NCBI RefSeq assembly: GCF_019402665.1
Contig: NZ_VSST01000015.1
Span: forward strand, 124,001 to 188,000
Origin: Bradyrhizobium canariense
GTDB taxonomy: Bacteria; Pseudomonadota; Alphaproteobacteria; Rhizobiales; Xanthobacteraceae
DNA: 64,000 bases
Direction of reading: 5' to 3'
Shown here: positions 25,175 through 33,459 of the stretch, piece after piece
Layout: each line of letters begins with the position of its first letter
Numbering within the stretch: the stretch's first letter is position 1
Program-made: the position numbers and the translations under genes
Notes under the pieces: generated by a model
Databases searched by the model: none
Told to the model about the DNA's origin: nothing
What the model saw: the letters and a program-made list of their open reading frames with translations, nothing else

Positions 25175-26062
25175 TCACAGCCGAGCGACAGCCTTCTCGG
25201 CGCATTTCAGAAAAGTGCGGATCAGCGGAGTCTGGGAGTCGCGCCGCCAGCAGACCGCGATGTCGATGGAATCGCTTGCGTCCCGCAGCGGCCGGAACAC
25301 GACCCCGCGCGGCGCCCCGAGCTGGGCGCAGGCGGGCAGGATGGCGAGGCCTTCACCGGCGAGAACCAGGCTCATCGCCGAATGTACCGTCTCCACCCGG
25401 CTCGCAATCGGCATCACGATCTGATGCCGCCGCAGCAGGGCCGCGACCGCGGAAGAGGAGGGGTCCCGCTCCGGCGGCGGCAGCGCGATCAGCGGACGGC
25501 CCTGCAGTCGTGTCATTGGCACCGCGCTCAGGCGCGCAAGCGGCGAACGGTTTGGCACCGCCAGCATGAACGGCTGCGCGCCGATCCGGGCCACCTGGAT
25601 CTCGGGGTGGTTGATGGCTGGCATGCAGATCGCGACGGTGACGCTGCGGTCGAGCAGCCGCGCCTCGCGGGTCGAAGCACTGAGCTCGGCGAAATCGAGA
25701 TCGATGCCGGGAATGCATCGCCGGAGCTCGGGGATGAGACGCGGCAGCATCGCGTTCGCCAGCACGAACATGTAGCCGACGGACAGCCGACCACGGCTGC
25801 CGGCCGCGACCGCGCGCGCGGCCTCGATGCCGTCAGCCGCCAGCGCCAGCGCCTCGCCGGCGCGCGCTAGCAGCGCCTGGCCCGCTTCGGTCAAATCCAT
25901 GCCGCGCGTGCCGCGGCGGAACAGCGGCGCGCCGACCTCGGCCTCCAGCTTGCGGATCTGGACCGAGAGCGGCGGCTGCGCCATCCGCAGCCGCTCGGCG
26001 GCCTTGCCGACGCTGCGCGCCTCGGCGACGGCGACGAAATAGCGGAGCCGGCGAAGATCCAT
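25175..26062 (-). CDS. LysR-family transcriptional regulator (divergent from amidase)
   Basis: This 295-residue LysR regulator begins MDLRRLRYFVAVAEARSVGKAAERL, the usual first residues of the N-terminal winged helix-turn-helix (1-60). An effector domain of the PBP type follows. Longer starts exist (ATG 26068, TTG 26095) but lack a ribosome-binding site and lie over the LysR-type operator. It is divergent from the amidase gene and so is the likely activator of the amidase-transporter operon; the inducer is unknown. The residues LYVPN or similar do not reveal the ligand. Confidence 0.88.
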   Translation of the reverse strand: MDLRRLRYFVAVAEARSVGKAAERLRMAQPPLSVQIRKLEAEVGAPLFRRGTRGMDLTEAGQALLARAGEALALAADGIEAARAVAAGSRGRLSVGYMFVLANAMLPRLIPELRRCIPGIDLDFAELSASTREARLLDRSVTVAICMPAINHPEIQVARIGAQPFMLAVPNRSPLARLSAVPMTRLQGRPLIALPPPERDPSSSAVAALLRRHQIVMPIASRVETVHSAMSLVLAGEGLAILPACAQLGAPRGVVFRPLRDASDSIDIAVCWRRDSQTPLIRTFLKCAEKAVARL

Positions 26063-26066
26063 TGGC

Positions 26067-26081
26067 ATACCGTAAACGTAT
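26067..26081. promoter_or_regulatory. LysR-type operator ATAC-N7-GTAT
   Basis: The inverted repeat CATAC-CGTAAAC-GTATG spans 26066-26082. It contains the classical LysR recognition pattern T-N11-A in the ATAC-N7-GTAT form. It sits immediately upstream of the LysR start and about 100 bases before the amidase start, the position expected for autoregulation plus activation of the divergent operon. Confidence 0.6.
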
Positions 26082-26182
26082 GGGTTGGTGTTCAAAATCG
26101 TATTGGCGGCGAGTTAACAAAACTGTCATCCTGGCTGTCAATGCTATCGGCCACCGGCGGCCGGGTTCGGAGCGAAGTGACG

Positions 26183-27604
26183 ATGAACGGTGATCCCTGC
26201 CTGCTGTCCGCAACCGTGCTGCGCGGCCTCATCGCGACAAAGCAGATCTCGCCCGTCGAGCTCACCCGCGCGGTGCTCGCCCGCGCCGAAGCGCTCCAGC
26301 CTGAGCTGAACTGCTTCATCACGATCTGCGGCGACGAGGCGCTTGCCGCCGCGCGCGAGGCCGAGCGCAAGCTGATGGCCGGCGGGCCGCTCGGCCTGCT
26401 GCACGGCATCCCCGTCACCGTCAAGGACATTGTCAACACCAAGGGCGTGAAGACCAGTTTCGGCGCCATTCCCTACAAGGATAACGTGCCGACCGAGGAC
26501 GCTGTCGCGGTCGCGCGGCTCCGCGCGGAAGGCGCCATCCTGATCGGCAAGACCACGACGCCCGAATTCGGCAGCAAATGCCTGACCGACTCGCCGCTGT
26601 TCGGCCGCACCCGCAATGCGTGGAGTGCCGAGCGTTCCTCCGGCGGCTCCAGCGGCGGCGCGGCGGTGGCGGTGGCGAGCGGCATCGCGCCGCTGGCGAT
26701 CGCGACCGATGGCGGCGGCTCGACGCGAATTCCCGCCGCCTGCAACGGCGTTGTCGGGCTGAAGCAGAGCAACGGCGTCATCCCGCATAGCCAGGCGCTG
26801 GACGTGTTCGGCAACCAGACCTATGTCACACCAATGACTCGGACCGTCGCCGACACCGCGCTGATGATGCAGGTGATGGCCGGCGAGGATTCTTGCGATC
26901 CCTGGTCGATCGGCGTTCCCGTGCCCGACTTCATCGGCACGCCCGCCCCGCGCGGTGATCTGCGTGGTCAGAAAATCCTGTACTGCCTGTCGCCGCCCGG
27001 ACGCCCTGTCTCTGCCGACGTCGCAGCCGGCTTCAAGGTGAGCCTCGATCGGTTGGCAGGGCTCGGCGCCGAGCTCGAGGAATTCTCCGGCGAGGGGTTC
27101 GACATCGAGCCGATCTGGCGCGCCATCAATCACACCGTCTGGCGGACGCGCTTTGCAAAACTCGCGGCCGAGCATGAGGACGCGCTGAGCGAGGCCTTCC
27201 TCAAGCAGCTCGCGCTTGCCACCGACGTCAGCGGCGTCGCCTATCAGGAGGCGATGTTCGCCCGCACGGCGCTGTTCCGCCGGGTGCAATCCCTGCTTGC
27301 GCGCGGGCATTTGCTGGCGATGCCGACCATCACCCGGACCGCCCTGCCGATCGATCAGGATCTATTCGGCACCATCGAGATCGACGGCAAGCACTTTGAC
27401 AGCGTCCGGCCGCACTGGTTTCCCTGGACCATGCCGTTCAACATGACCGGACACCCCGCGATCAGTCTGCCCTGCGGCTTTGGCCGCGACGGCCTGCCGA
27501 TCGGCTTGCAACTCGTGGGCCGCTTCCGCAGCGATGCTGACTTGCTGCGCGCGAGCGCGTTGTTCGAAGCCTCGCATGACCTCCTGTCCCGCTGGCCGGC
27601 TTGA
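26183..27604 (+). CDS. Amidase-signature family hydrolase
   Basis: This 473-residue amidase has the complete Ser-cisSer-Lys triad: Lys81 in VTVKDIVNTKG, cis-Ser156 in SSGGSSGGAAVAVASG and nucleophile Ser180 in DGGGSTRIPAACN. It hydrolyses C-N amide bonds; the family includes GatA, acylamidases and aryl-amide hydrolases. Start ATG 26183 follows GGAGCGAAG; an ATG 42 bases upstream lacks a ribosome-binding site. No gatB/gatC neighbours are present, so it is a catabolic amidase rather than the tRNA amidotransferase. Its operon partners are a peptide-type ABC transporter, suggesting uptake and hydrolysis of an amide or short peptide derivative. Confidence 0.9.
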   Translation: MNGDPCLLSATVLRGLIATKQISPVELTRAVLARAEALQPELNCFITICGDEALAAAREAERKLMAGGPLGLLHGIPVTVKDIVNTKGVKTSFGAIPYKDNVPTEDAVAVARLRAEGAILIGKTTTPEFGSKCLTDSPLFGRTRNAWSAERSSGGSSGGAAVAVASGIAPLAIATDGGGSTRIPAACNGVVGLKQSNGVIPHSQALDVFGNQTYVTPMTRTVADTALMMQVMAGEDSCDPWSIGVPVPDFIGTPAPRGDLRGQKILYCLSPPGRPVSADVAAGFKVSLDRLAGLGAELEEFSGEGFDIEPIWRAINHTVWRTRFAKLAAEHEDALSEAFLKQLALATDVSGVAYQEAMFARTALFRRVQSLLARGHLLAMPTITRTALPIDQDLFGTIEIDGKHFDSVRPHWFPWTMPFNMTGHPAISLPCGFGRDGLPIGLQLVGRFRSDADLLRASALFEASHDLLSRWPA

Positions 27605-27700
27605 GGAGAGGGACATGCAAAGGACTTGTTCGCAAAGCACTTGCCTCCGATGCCCGGACATGTTGATCGTGCTGCGGATGAGCCCTGAATCCGAGCGCGC

Positions 27701-28651
27701 ATGAGCGTATTTGTCCTCCGACGTCTGCTGACCTTGCTGGCGACACTGGTCGGCGCGTCCGTGATCATTTTCCTGGTGCTGGATGCGCTTCCGGGCAACG
27801 CCGCGCAGATGCTGATGGGCGCCGACGCCTCGCCAGATGCGGTCCGCGCGCTCACGGTCAAGCTTGGGCTCGACCAGCCGCTGGCGGTTCGCTATCTGCA
27901 ATGGATCAAGGGGCTGCTCGTCGGCGATCTCGGCAACTCCTATGTCTACGGCACGCCGGTCGCAAGCCTGATCGCGGAACGGCTGGTGCTGACCATTCCG
28001 CTCGCGATGATGTCCATGCTGATCACGGTGACGCTGGCGCTGTCGGCCGGCATCTACACCGCCGCCAACCACAACAAGCTCGGCGACGTCGGCGTGATGT
28101 CACTGACGCAGGTTGGCATCGCGCTGCCGAATTTCTGGTTCGCGATCCTGCTGGTGCTGTTGTTTTCGGTGCGGCTGCAATGGCTGTCCGCGGGCGGCTT
28201 TCCCGGTTGGGAGGACGGCATCTGGATCGGGATCAAGTCGCTGCTGCTGCCGGCGGTATCGCTCGCGGTGGTGCAGGCCGCGATCCTCGCACGCGTCACG
28301 CGCTCGGCGGTGCTGGAAGTGCTGCGCGAGGATTTCGTCCGCACGGCGCGCGCAAAAGGGCTCGGCAAGCGCGAGGTGCTGTGGAAGCACGTGCTGCGCA
28401 ATGCCATGATTCCCGTGATGACGGTGATGGGCCTGCAATTCGCCAATCTGCTCGCCGGCACCATCGTGATCGAGAACGTGTTCTATCTGCCGGGCCTCGG
28501 CCGCCTGATCTTCCAGTCGATCGCCAACCGCGACCTCATCGTGGTGCGCAACTGCGTGATGCTGCTCGCGACCATGGTCGTCATCGTCAATTTCGTGGTC
28601 GACGTGCTCTATGCCTTCGTCGATCCCCGCATCAAGGTCCACGATCTGTGA
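27701..28651 (+). CDS. dppB: Peptide/nickel-type ABC transporter permease, DppB-like
   Basis: This 316-residue inner-membrane permease begins with VFVLRRLLTLLATLVGASVIIFLVL, the standard first helix of DppB/OppB proteins. The usual GLDQPLAVRYLQWIKGLLVGDLGNSY follows. The inner-membrane coupling loop is VLEVLREDFVRTARAKGLGKREVLWKHVLRNAMIPV, and it ends VDVLYAFVDPRIKV. The stop overlaps the GTG start of the next permease. The gap of 96 bases after the amidase gene contains nothing I can call. Confidence 0.93.
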   Translation: MSVFVLRRLLTLLATLVGASVIIFLVLDALPGNAAQMLMGADASPDAVRALTVKLGLDQPLAVRYLQWIKGLLVGDLGNSYVYGTPVASLIAERLVLTIPLAMMSMLITVTLALSAGIYTAANHNKLGDVGVMSLTQVGIALPNFWFAILLVLLFSVRLQWLSAGGFPGWEDGIWIGIKSLLLPAVSLAVVQAAILARVTRSAVLEVLREDFVRTARAKGLGKREVLWKHVLRNAMIPVMTVMGLQFANLLAGTIVIENVFYLPGLGRLIFQSIANRDLIVVRNCVMLLATMVVIVNFVVDVLYAFVDPRIKVHDL

Positions 28652-29541
28652 GCGCGCCGCTGACCACCCTCGTCGATGCGCCGGCCACAGCGCGCCCTCT
28701 GCCGGCCCGGACCTTCTGGCGCCGCGCGCTGCGTCATCGCAGCTTCGTGCTCGGCGGCGCGCTGAGCCTGCTGGTTCTCGCCTCGGCGCTGCTGTCGCTG
28801 CTGTGGACGCCTTGGTCGCCCTATGAGATCGACATCGCCGCAAAGCTCCGGCCGCCCTCGGCCGCGCACTGGCTCGGCACCGACGTCTTCGGCCGCGACA
28901 TCGTCTCGCTGCTGCTGGCCGGCGCCCGCTCCACCATCATGGTCGGCATCATCGCGGTCAGCATCGGCCTCACCTTCGGCGTCTGTCTCGGTCTGATCGC
29001 GTCGGCCAGGCGGGGCTGGACCGAAGAAATCATCATGCGCTTCTCCGATTTCACCTTCGCCTTTCCGGCCGTGCTCTCCGCGATCATGCTCGCCGCGGTC
29101 GCGGGGCCGGGCATGGTGACCTCGATCGTCGCCATCGGCATCTTCCAGATCCCGACGCTGATCCGGCTGACGCGCGGCTCGGCCAACGCGATCTGGGCGC
29201 GCGAATTCGTGCTGGCCGCGCGCGCGGCAGGCAAGGGCAAGTTTCGCATCACCATCGAGCACGTGCTGCCCAACATCCTGTCGATCCTGATCGTGCAAGC
29301 GACGATCCAGTTTGCGCTCGCGATTCTTGCCGAAGCCGCCTTGTCCTATCTCGGTCTCGGCACGCAGCCGCCGCAGCCGTCTTGGGGACGGATGCTGAAC
29401 GACGCGCAGACGCTGCTGTTCCAGTCGCCGATGCTCGCGGTCTATCCGGGCGCTGCGATTGCAATCGCGGTGCTCGGCCTCAATCTGCTCGGCGACGGAC
29501 TGCGCGATCTGCTCGACCCTCGATTGGCGCGGGAGCGATGA
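28648..29541 (+). CDS. dppC: Peptide/nickel-type ABC transporter permease, DppC-like
   Basis: This 297-residue permease starts at GTG 28648, overlapping the dppB stop (GTGA). The N-terminal cytoplasmic stretch with WRRALRHRSFVLGGALSLLVL is typical of DppC/OppC. Other matches are the segment HWLGTDVFGRDIVSLLLAGARSTIMVG, the coupling loop WAREFVLAARAAGKGKFRITIEHVLPNI and the C-terminal ISILGLNLLGDGLRDLLDPR type ending. It pairs with DppB. A much longer in-frame ORF extends upstream through dppB and is spurious. Confidence 0.93.
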   Translation: MSAPLTTLVDAPATARPLPARTFWRRALRHRSFVLGGALSLLVLASALLSLLWTPWSPYEIDIAAKLRPPSAAHWLGTDVFGRDIVSLLLAGARSTIMVGIIAVSIGLTFGVCLGLIASARRGWTEEIIMRFSDFTFAFPAVLSAIMLAAVAGPGMVTSIVAIGIFQIPTLIRLTRGSANAIWAREFVLAARAAGKGKFRITIEHVLPNILSILIVQATIQFALAILAEAALSYLGLGTQPPQPSWGRMLNDAQTLLFQSPMLAVYPGAAIAIAVLGLNLLGDGLRDLLDPRLARER

Positions 29542-30557
29542 GGATGGGTGAGCGCTCGACCATGCCGCTGATCGAGGTTGCGAACCTGGGCGTGCGCCTC
29601 AACACCAGCCGCGGGCCGGCCCAGGCTGTGCGCGGCGTCAGCTTTGCCCTGAAGCGCGGCGAGACGCTCGGGCTCGTCGGCGAATCCGGCTGCGGCAAGT
29701 CGGTGACGGCGTTGTCGCTGATGGGGCTGCTGCCGGACAGCGCCGTCGTCACCGGCAGCATCAAGCTGGATGGTGGCGAACTCGCTGGTTTGTCGGACGC
29801 GGATTATTGTCGGCTGCGCGGAAATCGCATCAGCATGATCTTCCAGGAGCCGATGACCGCGCTCAATCCGATGCACACGATCGGCCATCAGGTCGCCGAG
29901 CCGCTGCGGCGTCACAAGAAATACTCGGCATCGCAGGCGCGGCGAGAAACGATCGCCTTGCTCGACCGCGTCGGGCTGCCCGATCCGGCGAGGCGCGTCG
30001 ATGCCTATCCGCACCAGTTCTCCGGCGGCCAGCGTCAACGCGTCACGATTGCGATGGCGCTCGCCTGCGAGCCGGACCTTCTGATCGCGGACGAGCCGAC
30101 CACGGCGCTCGACGTCACCATTCAGGGCCAGATCCTCGACCTGATCGCCGATCTGGTCGAGGAGCGCGGCATGTCGATGATCCTGATCTCGCACGATCTC
30201 GGCGTCATCGCCGAGAACGTGCAACGCATGATGGTGATGTACGGCGGCACGATCATCGAGAGCGGACCGACCGACGAGGTGTTCCGCCGGATGGGACATC
30301 CGTACACGCAGGGCCTGTTCCGCGCCCGGCCGAAACTCGGCGCACGCAAGGGGACGCGGCTGACGACGATATCGGGCACGGTCCCGGAGCTCGCTGATCT
30401 GCCGTCCGGTTGCACCTTCGCCGATCGGTGTCCGCTCGTGATCGAGCAGTGCCGGGCCGCGCTTCCACCGATGGTGGACGTCGGACCCGGCCATTTCGTG
30501 CGCTGCATCCGGACCGACGTGTCCATGGCTGAACGCGTCGGAGCGCTGACCGCATGA
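29538..30557 (+). CDS. dppD: Peptide-type ABC transporter ATP-binding protein, DppD-like
   Basis: This 339-residue ATPase has Walker A GESGCGKS near residue 53, the Q-loop IFQEPMTALNPMHTIG, signature [15 protein letters not shown], Walker B LLIADEPTTALDVT and switch His in LISHDLGVIAENV. The C-terminal oligopeptide-type domain contains GCTFADRCP, with cysteines that in this family can bind a [4Fe-4S]-like site or are structural. The start at ATG 29538 overlaps the dppC stop; ATG 29544 or 29562 are alternatives. The 3' end overlaps dppF by 4 bases. Confidence 0.93.
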   Translation: MRMGERSTMPLIEVANLGVRLNTSRGPAQAVRGVSFALKRGETLGLVGESGCGKSVTALSLMGLLPDSAVVTGSIKLDGGELAGLSDADYCRLRGNRISMIFQEPMTALNPMHTIGHQVAEPLRRHKKYSASQARRETIALLDRVGLPDPARRVDAYPHQFSGGQRQRVTIAMALACEPDLLIADEPTTALDVTIQGQILDLIADLVEERGMSMILISHDLGVIAENVQRMMVMYGGTIIESGPTDEVFRRMGHPYTQGLFRARPKLGARKGTRLTTISGTVPELADLPSGCTFADRCPLVIEQCRAALPPMVDVGPGHFVRCIRTDVSMAERVGALTA

Positions 30558-31558
30558 GCACGGCGCCTCTTCTCGACGTGAAGGACCTCGAGCAGCGCTA
30601 CACGCTGCCGCGCGAAAGCGTGTTCCGCCCGCCGGGGCAGGTGCGCGCGCTCAACGGCGTCAGCGTGCGGGTCGACGCCGGCAAGAGCCTCGGCATCGTC
30701 GGCGAATCCGGCTCCGGCAAGTCGACTTTCGCGCGAGTGGTGATGGCGCTGGAGCGGCCGACATCGGGGCAGGTCGCGCTGCTCGGCCGCGACCTCAACC
30801 GCATCTCCGCCGACGAATTGCGCCGCGCCCGCCGCGATTTCCAGATGGTGTTCCAGGATCCCTACGGATCGCTCGACCCACGCCAGACCATCGCGCGTAT
30901 CGTCGCCGAACCGCTCACCGTGTTGGAGGGGATTGATCGTACGACGCTACGTGCCCGCGTCTCCGCGGTGCTGCGGCAGGTGGGCCTGCGCGATGCCGAT
31001 ACGGAGAAATATCCGCACGAATTCTCCGGCGGCCAGCGCCAGCGCATCGCTATTGCGCGCGCGCTGATCACCCAGCCGAAGCTGATCGTCGCCGACGAGC
31101 CGGTCTCCGCGCTCGACGTCTCCGTGCAGGCGCAAGTCTTGAACCTGATGCAGGACCTCCAGGAGCAGTTCGGTCTCAGTTACGTCCTGATCAGCCACGA
31201 TCTCGCCGTCGTCGACTATCTCTGCGACGAGGTCGCGGTGATGTATCTCGGCCGTGTCGTCGAGCAGGGGCGGCCGGAGGATTTGTTCGAGCGCTGCGCC
31301 CATCCCTACACGCGAGCGCTACTGGATGCCGTGCCGCGGGTGCGCGCCGGCGGCGGCCGGCGCCGGCGCGGGGCCCAGGCGATTGCCTCGCAATCGGCGG
31401 TCGCGACCGGGTGTCCCTATGTCTCGCGATGCGCGCTGGCCGATCAGCATTGCCGCGAGGTTCTGCCTGAGCTACGCAAGGTGGGCGAGACGCATCTGGC
31501 CGCCTGTCACAAGGCGGAAGCCGTGATGGCGTTGCCGCAATTGCCCGTCGAAGGTTAG
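30554..31558 (+). CDS. dppF: Peptide-type ABC transporter ATP-binding protein, DppF-like
   Basis: This 334-residue second ATPase of the importer has Walker A GESGSGKST near residue 51, Q-loop MVFQDPYGSLDPRQTI (the DPYGSLDPR form is diagnostic of DppF/OppF), signature FSGGQRQRIAIARAL, Walker B LIVADEPVSALDVS and switch His in LISHDLAVVDYL. The C-terminal segment has the matching CPYVSRCALADQHC cysteines. It forms a heterodimer with DppD. The gene for the binding protein follows after 54 bases. Confidence 0.93.
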   Translation: MSTAPLLDVKDLEQRYTLPRESVFRPPGQVRALNGVSVRVDAGKSLGIVGESGSGKSTFARVVMALERPTSGQVALLGRDLNRISADELRRARRDFQMVFQDPYGSLDPRQTIARIVAEPLTVLEGIDRTTLRARVSAVLRQVGLRDADTEKYPHEFSGGQRQRIAIARALITQPKLIVADEPVSALDVSVQAQVLNLMQDLQEQFGLSYVLISHDLAVVDYLCDEVAVMYLGRVVEQGRPEDLFERCAHPYTRALLDAVPRVRAGGGRRRRGAQAIASQSAVATGCPYVSRCALADQHCREVLPELRKVGETHLAACHKAEAVMALPQLPVEG

Positions 31559-31612
31559 CGTCCGCGCCGGGATTGGCGTAGGTTGGGACAACAGAAGGCC
31601 CGGGAGTTACGC

Positions 31613-33106
31613 ATGTTCAGGAAATTATTCGTCGTTGCATGTGCCGCTGCGTTTGCTGCGGCACCGTTGCCGGTACTGGCGCAAGGCAAGAAGGACAGCG
31701 TCGTCATGGGCATGACGCTGGAGCCCCCCGGGCTCGATCCGACCAACGCCGCCGCATCGGCGATCGCCGAAGTCACGCTCTACAACATCTACGAGACGCT
31801 GACCAAGATCAACGAAGACGGCTCGACCTCGCCATTGCTGGCGGAGAGCTGGACGGCCTCGCCCGATCTGAAGACCTATACGTTCAAGCTGCGCAAGGGC
31901 GTCAAATTCCACAATGGCGAGCCGTTCGACTCGGCCGCGGTGAAGTTCTCGTTCGAGCGCAATGCTGTCGCCACCAGCACCAACAAGGACAAGAGCCTGT
32001 TCCAGAGCTTCGAGTCCGTTGCCGCGCCCGACGCCGACACGGTCGTGATCACCCTGAAAAACCCCGAGCCGAACTTCCCGTTCTTGATGGGGCAGGCAAG
32101 CGCCTCGATCGTCGAGCCGAAAAGCGCGCCAACCAATGTCACGCAGCCGGTCGGGACCGGACCTTACCAGTTCGGCGCCTGGGCCAAGGGGTCGTCGATG
32201 ACCCTGAACAAATGGGCCGACTATCGCAACGCATCCGCGATCAAGCTCTCCAAGGTGACGATCCGTTTCATTTCCGATCCCGCGGCTCAGGCCGCGGCGC
32301 TGCTCTCGGGCGACGTAGACGCTTTTCCGCGCATCGCGACTCGCGTCGTTGCCCAGTTCAAGGCCGACCCGCGCTTCACGGTGCTGATCGGCGGCTCCAA
32401 GGCCAAGACCATTGTCGCCATCAACCATCGGAAGAAGCCGCTCGACGACGTCCGCGTTCGCCGCGCGATTCTCGCCGCGATCGACCGCAAGGCGATCATC
32501 GAGGGTGCCGTCGAAGGATTCGGCACGCCGATCGGCAGCTTCTACACGCCGGGATCGCTCGGCTATGTCGATACCACCGGCATCAACCCTTACGATCCCG
32601 AAAAGTCCAAGAAGCTGCTCGCCGAGGCTGGAATCACCGCGCCGCTCGAGCTGTCGCTGAAGCTGCCGCCGCCGCCCTATGCGCGGCAAGGCGGCGAGAT
32701 TGTCGCGGCCCAGCTCGCCAAGGTCGGCATCATCGCCAAGATCGAGAACGTGGAATGGGCGCAATGGCTGTCGCAGGTGTTCGCGCCCAACGGCCCGCAT
32801 AATTTCGACCTCACCATCGTCAGCCACGTCGAGCCCTTCGACCTCGTCAAGGTCACCGAGCCGGACTACTATCTCGGCTACAACAACGAGGCCTTCAACG
32901 CATTGTACAAGCAGATCGTGTCAACGCCGGACGACACGGCGCGTGCCAGGCTTCTCGGCGACGCCCAGCGTATGCTGGCAACCGACGCAGCCTCCGCCTA
33001 CCTGTTCCAGCCGCAATGGCCCACCGTCGTCAGCAAGAAGCTGAAAGGCGTCTGGAAGGAAGTCCCGCAGTTCGAGAACGATTTCTCGACATGGAGGTGG
33101 GAGTAG
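31613..33106 (+). CDS. dppA: Peptide-type ABC transporter substrate-binding protein, DppA-like
   Basis: This 497-residue periplasmic binding protein (SBP_bac_5 family) has a Sec signal peptide MFRKLFVVACAAAFAAAPLP ending around residue 24 (VLAQG). Family hallmarks: GMTLEPPGLDPTNAA, LAESWTASPDLKTYTFKLRKGVKFHNGEPFDSAAVKFSFER and KPLDDVRVRRAILAAIDRKAI. ATG 31613 follows CGGGAG; an in-frame upstream TTG would add ten residues. Unusually the binding-protein gene is last in the operon, after the ATPases. With the amidase gene at the start of the cluster, the cargo is probably an amide or short peptide; dipeptide specificity is not proven. Confidence 0.92.
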   Translation: MFRKLFVVACAAAFAAAPLPVLAQGKKDSVVMGMTLEPPGLDPTNAAASAIAEVTLYNIYETLTKINEDGSTSPLLAESWTASPDLKTYTFKLRKGVKFHNGEPFDSAAVKFSFERNAVATSTNKDKSLFQSFESVAAPDADTVVITLKNPEPNFPFLMGQASASIVEPKSAPTNVTQPVGTGPYQFGAWAKGSSMTLNKWADYRNASAIKLSKVTIRFISDPAAQAAALLSGDVDAFPRIATRVVAQFKADPRFTVLIGGSKAKTIVAINHRKKPLDDVRVRRAILAAIDRKAIIEGAVEGFGTPIGSFYTPGSLGYVDTTGINPYDPEKSKKLLAEAGITAPLELSLKLPPPPYARQGGEIVAAQLAKVGIIAKIENVEWAQWLSQVFAPNGPHNFDLTIVSHVEPFDLVKVTEPDYYLGYNNEAFNALYKQIVSTPDDTARARLLGDAQRMLATDAASAYLFQPQWPTVVSKKLKGVWKEVPQFENDFSTWRWE

Positions 33107-33134
33107 CGTCGCGCAGGTCGATTGCGCGATTTCG

Positions 33135-33167
33135 GTGACGATCTCTCCCAAAGGACGAGATCGTCAC
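33135..33167 (+). terminator. Stem-loop terminator candidate after the dpp operon
   Basis: A perfect 11-bp stem (GTGACGATCTC and GAGATCGTCAC) with an 11-base loop lies 28 bases after the dppA stop. No T run follows, so any termination may be factor-assisted. Confidence 0.55.
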
Positions 33168-33171
33168 GAGA

Positions 33172-33265
33172 CCGGTCCAAACAAAAACCTGAAAAACAAC
33201 CCCATGCACAGTAGCCGGGGATAGTCATTTCAATGGCTTGCGCGTCACGCGAATTGAAATGGTTT
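33172..33265. repeat. AT-richer putative dispersed intergenic element with hairpin
   Basis: The stretch has a region around AACAACCCCATGCACAGTAG followed by a hairpin with arms CATTTCAAT (33226-33234) and ATTGAAATG (33253-33261), enclosing CGCG-TCA-CGCG. The composition is noticeably lower in GC than the flanking genes. From memory, the AACCCCATGCA-AGTAG sequence recurs between bradyrhizobial genes; I cannot confirm this here. The rest of the gap, to about 33459, holds no recognisable gene. Confidence 0.45.
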
Positions 33266-33459
33266 GCGGCGATGCCGTTGACGCGTCGGGCAAAACACTG
33301 GCATGATGGCATGATCGAAGAAGGCCGCGGCCGCTTGGTTTGATTGCGCCGGCCCGATGCTCCCCCCGACTTTGAACGTTCGGAACCCTCATGCGTTAGC
33401 TCGGCGCAGGATGGCCGCAGGCCGTGCGATCCGGCGCGAGGGTATGCGGAGTTCGATTC

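Noticed and set aside
26473..27310. Amidase gene as gatA of tRNA amidotransferase
   Set aside because: The catalytic triad is shared by the whole family, but no gatB or gatC is adjacent and the operon is a LysR-controlled transport and catabolic unit.
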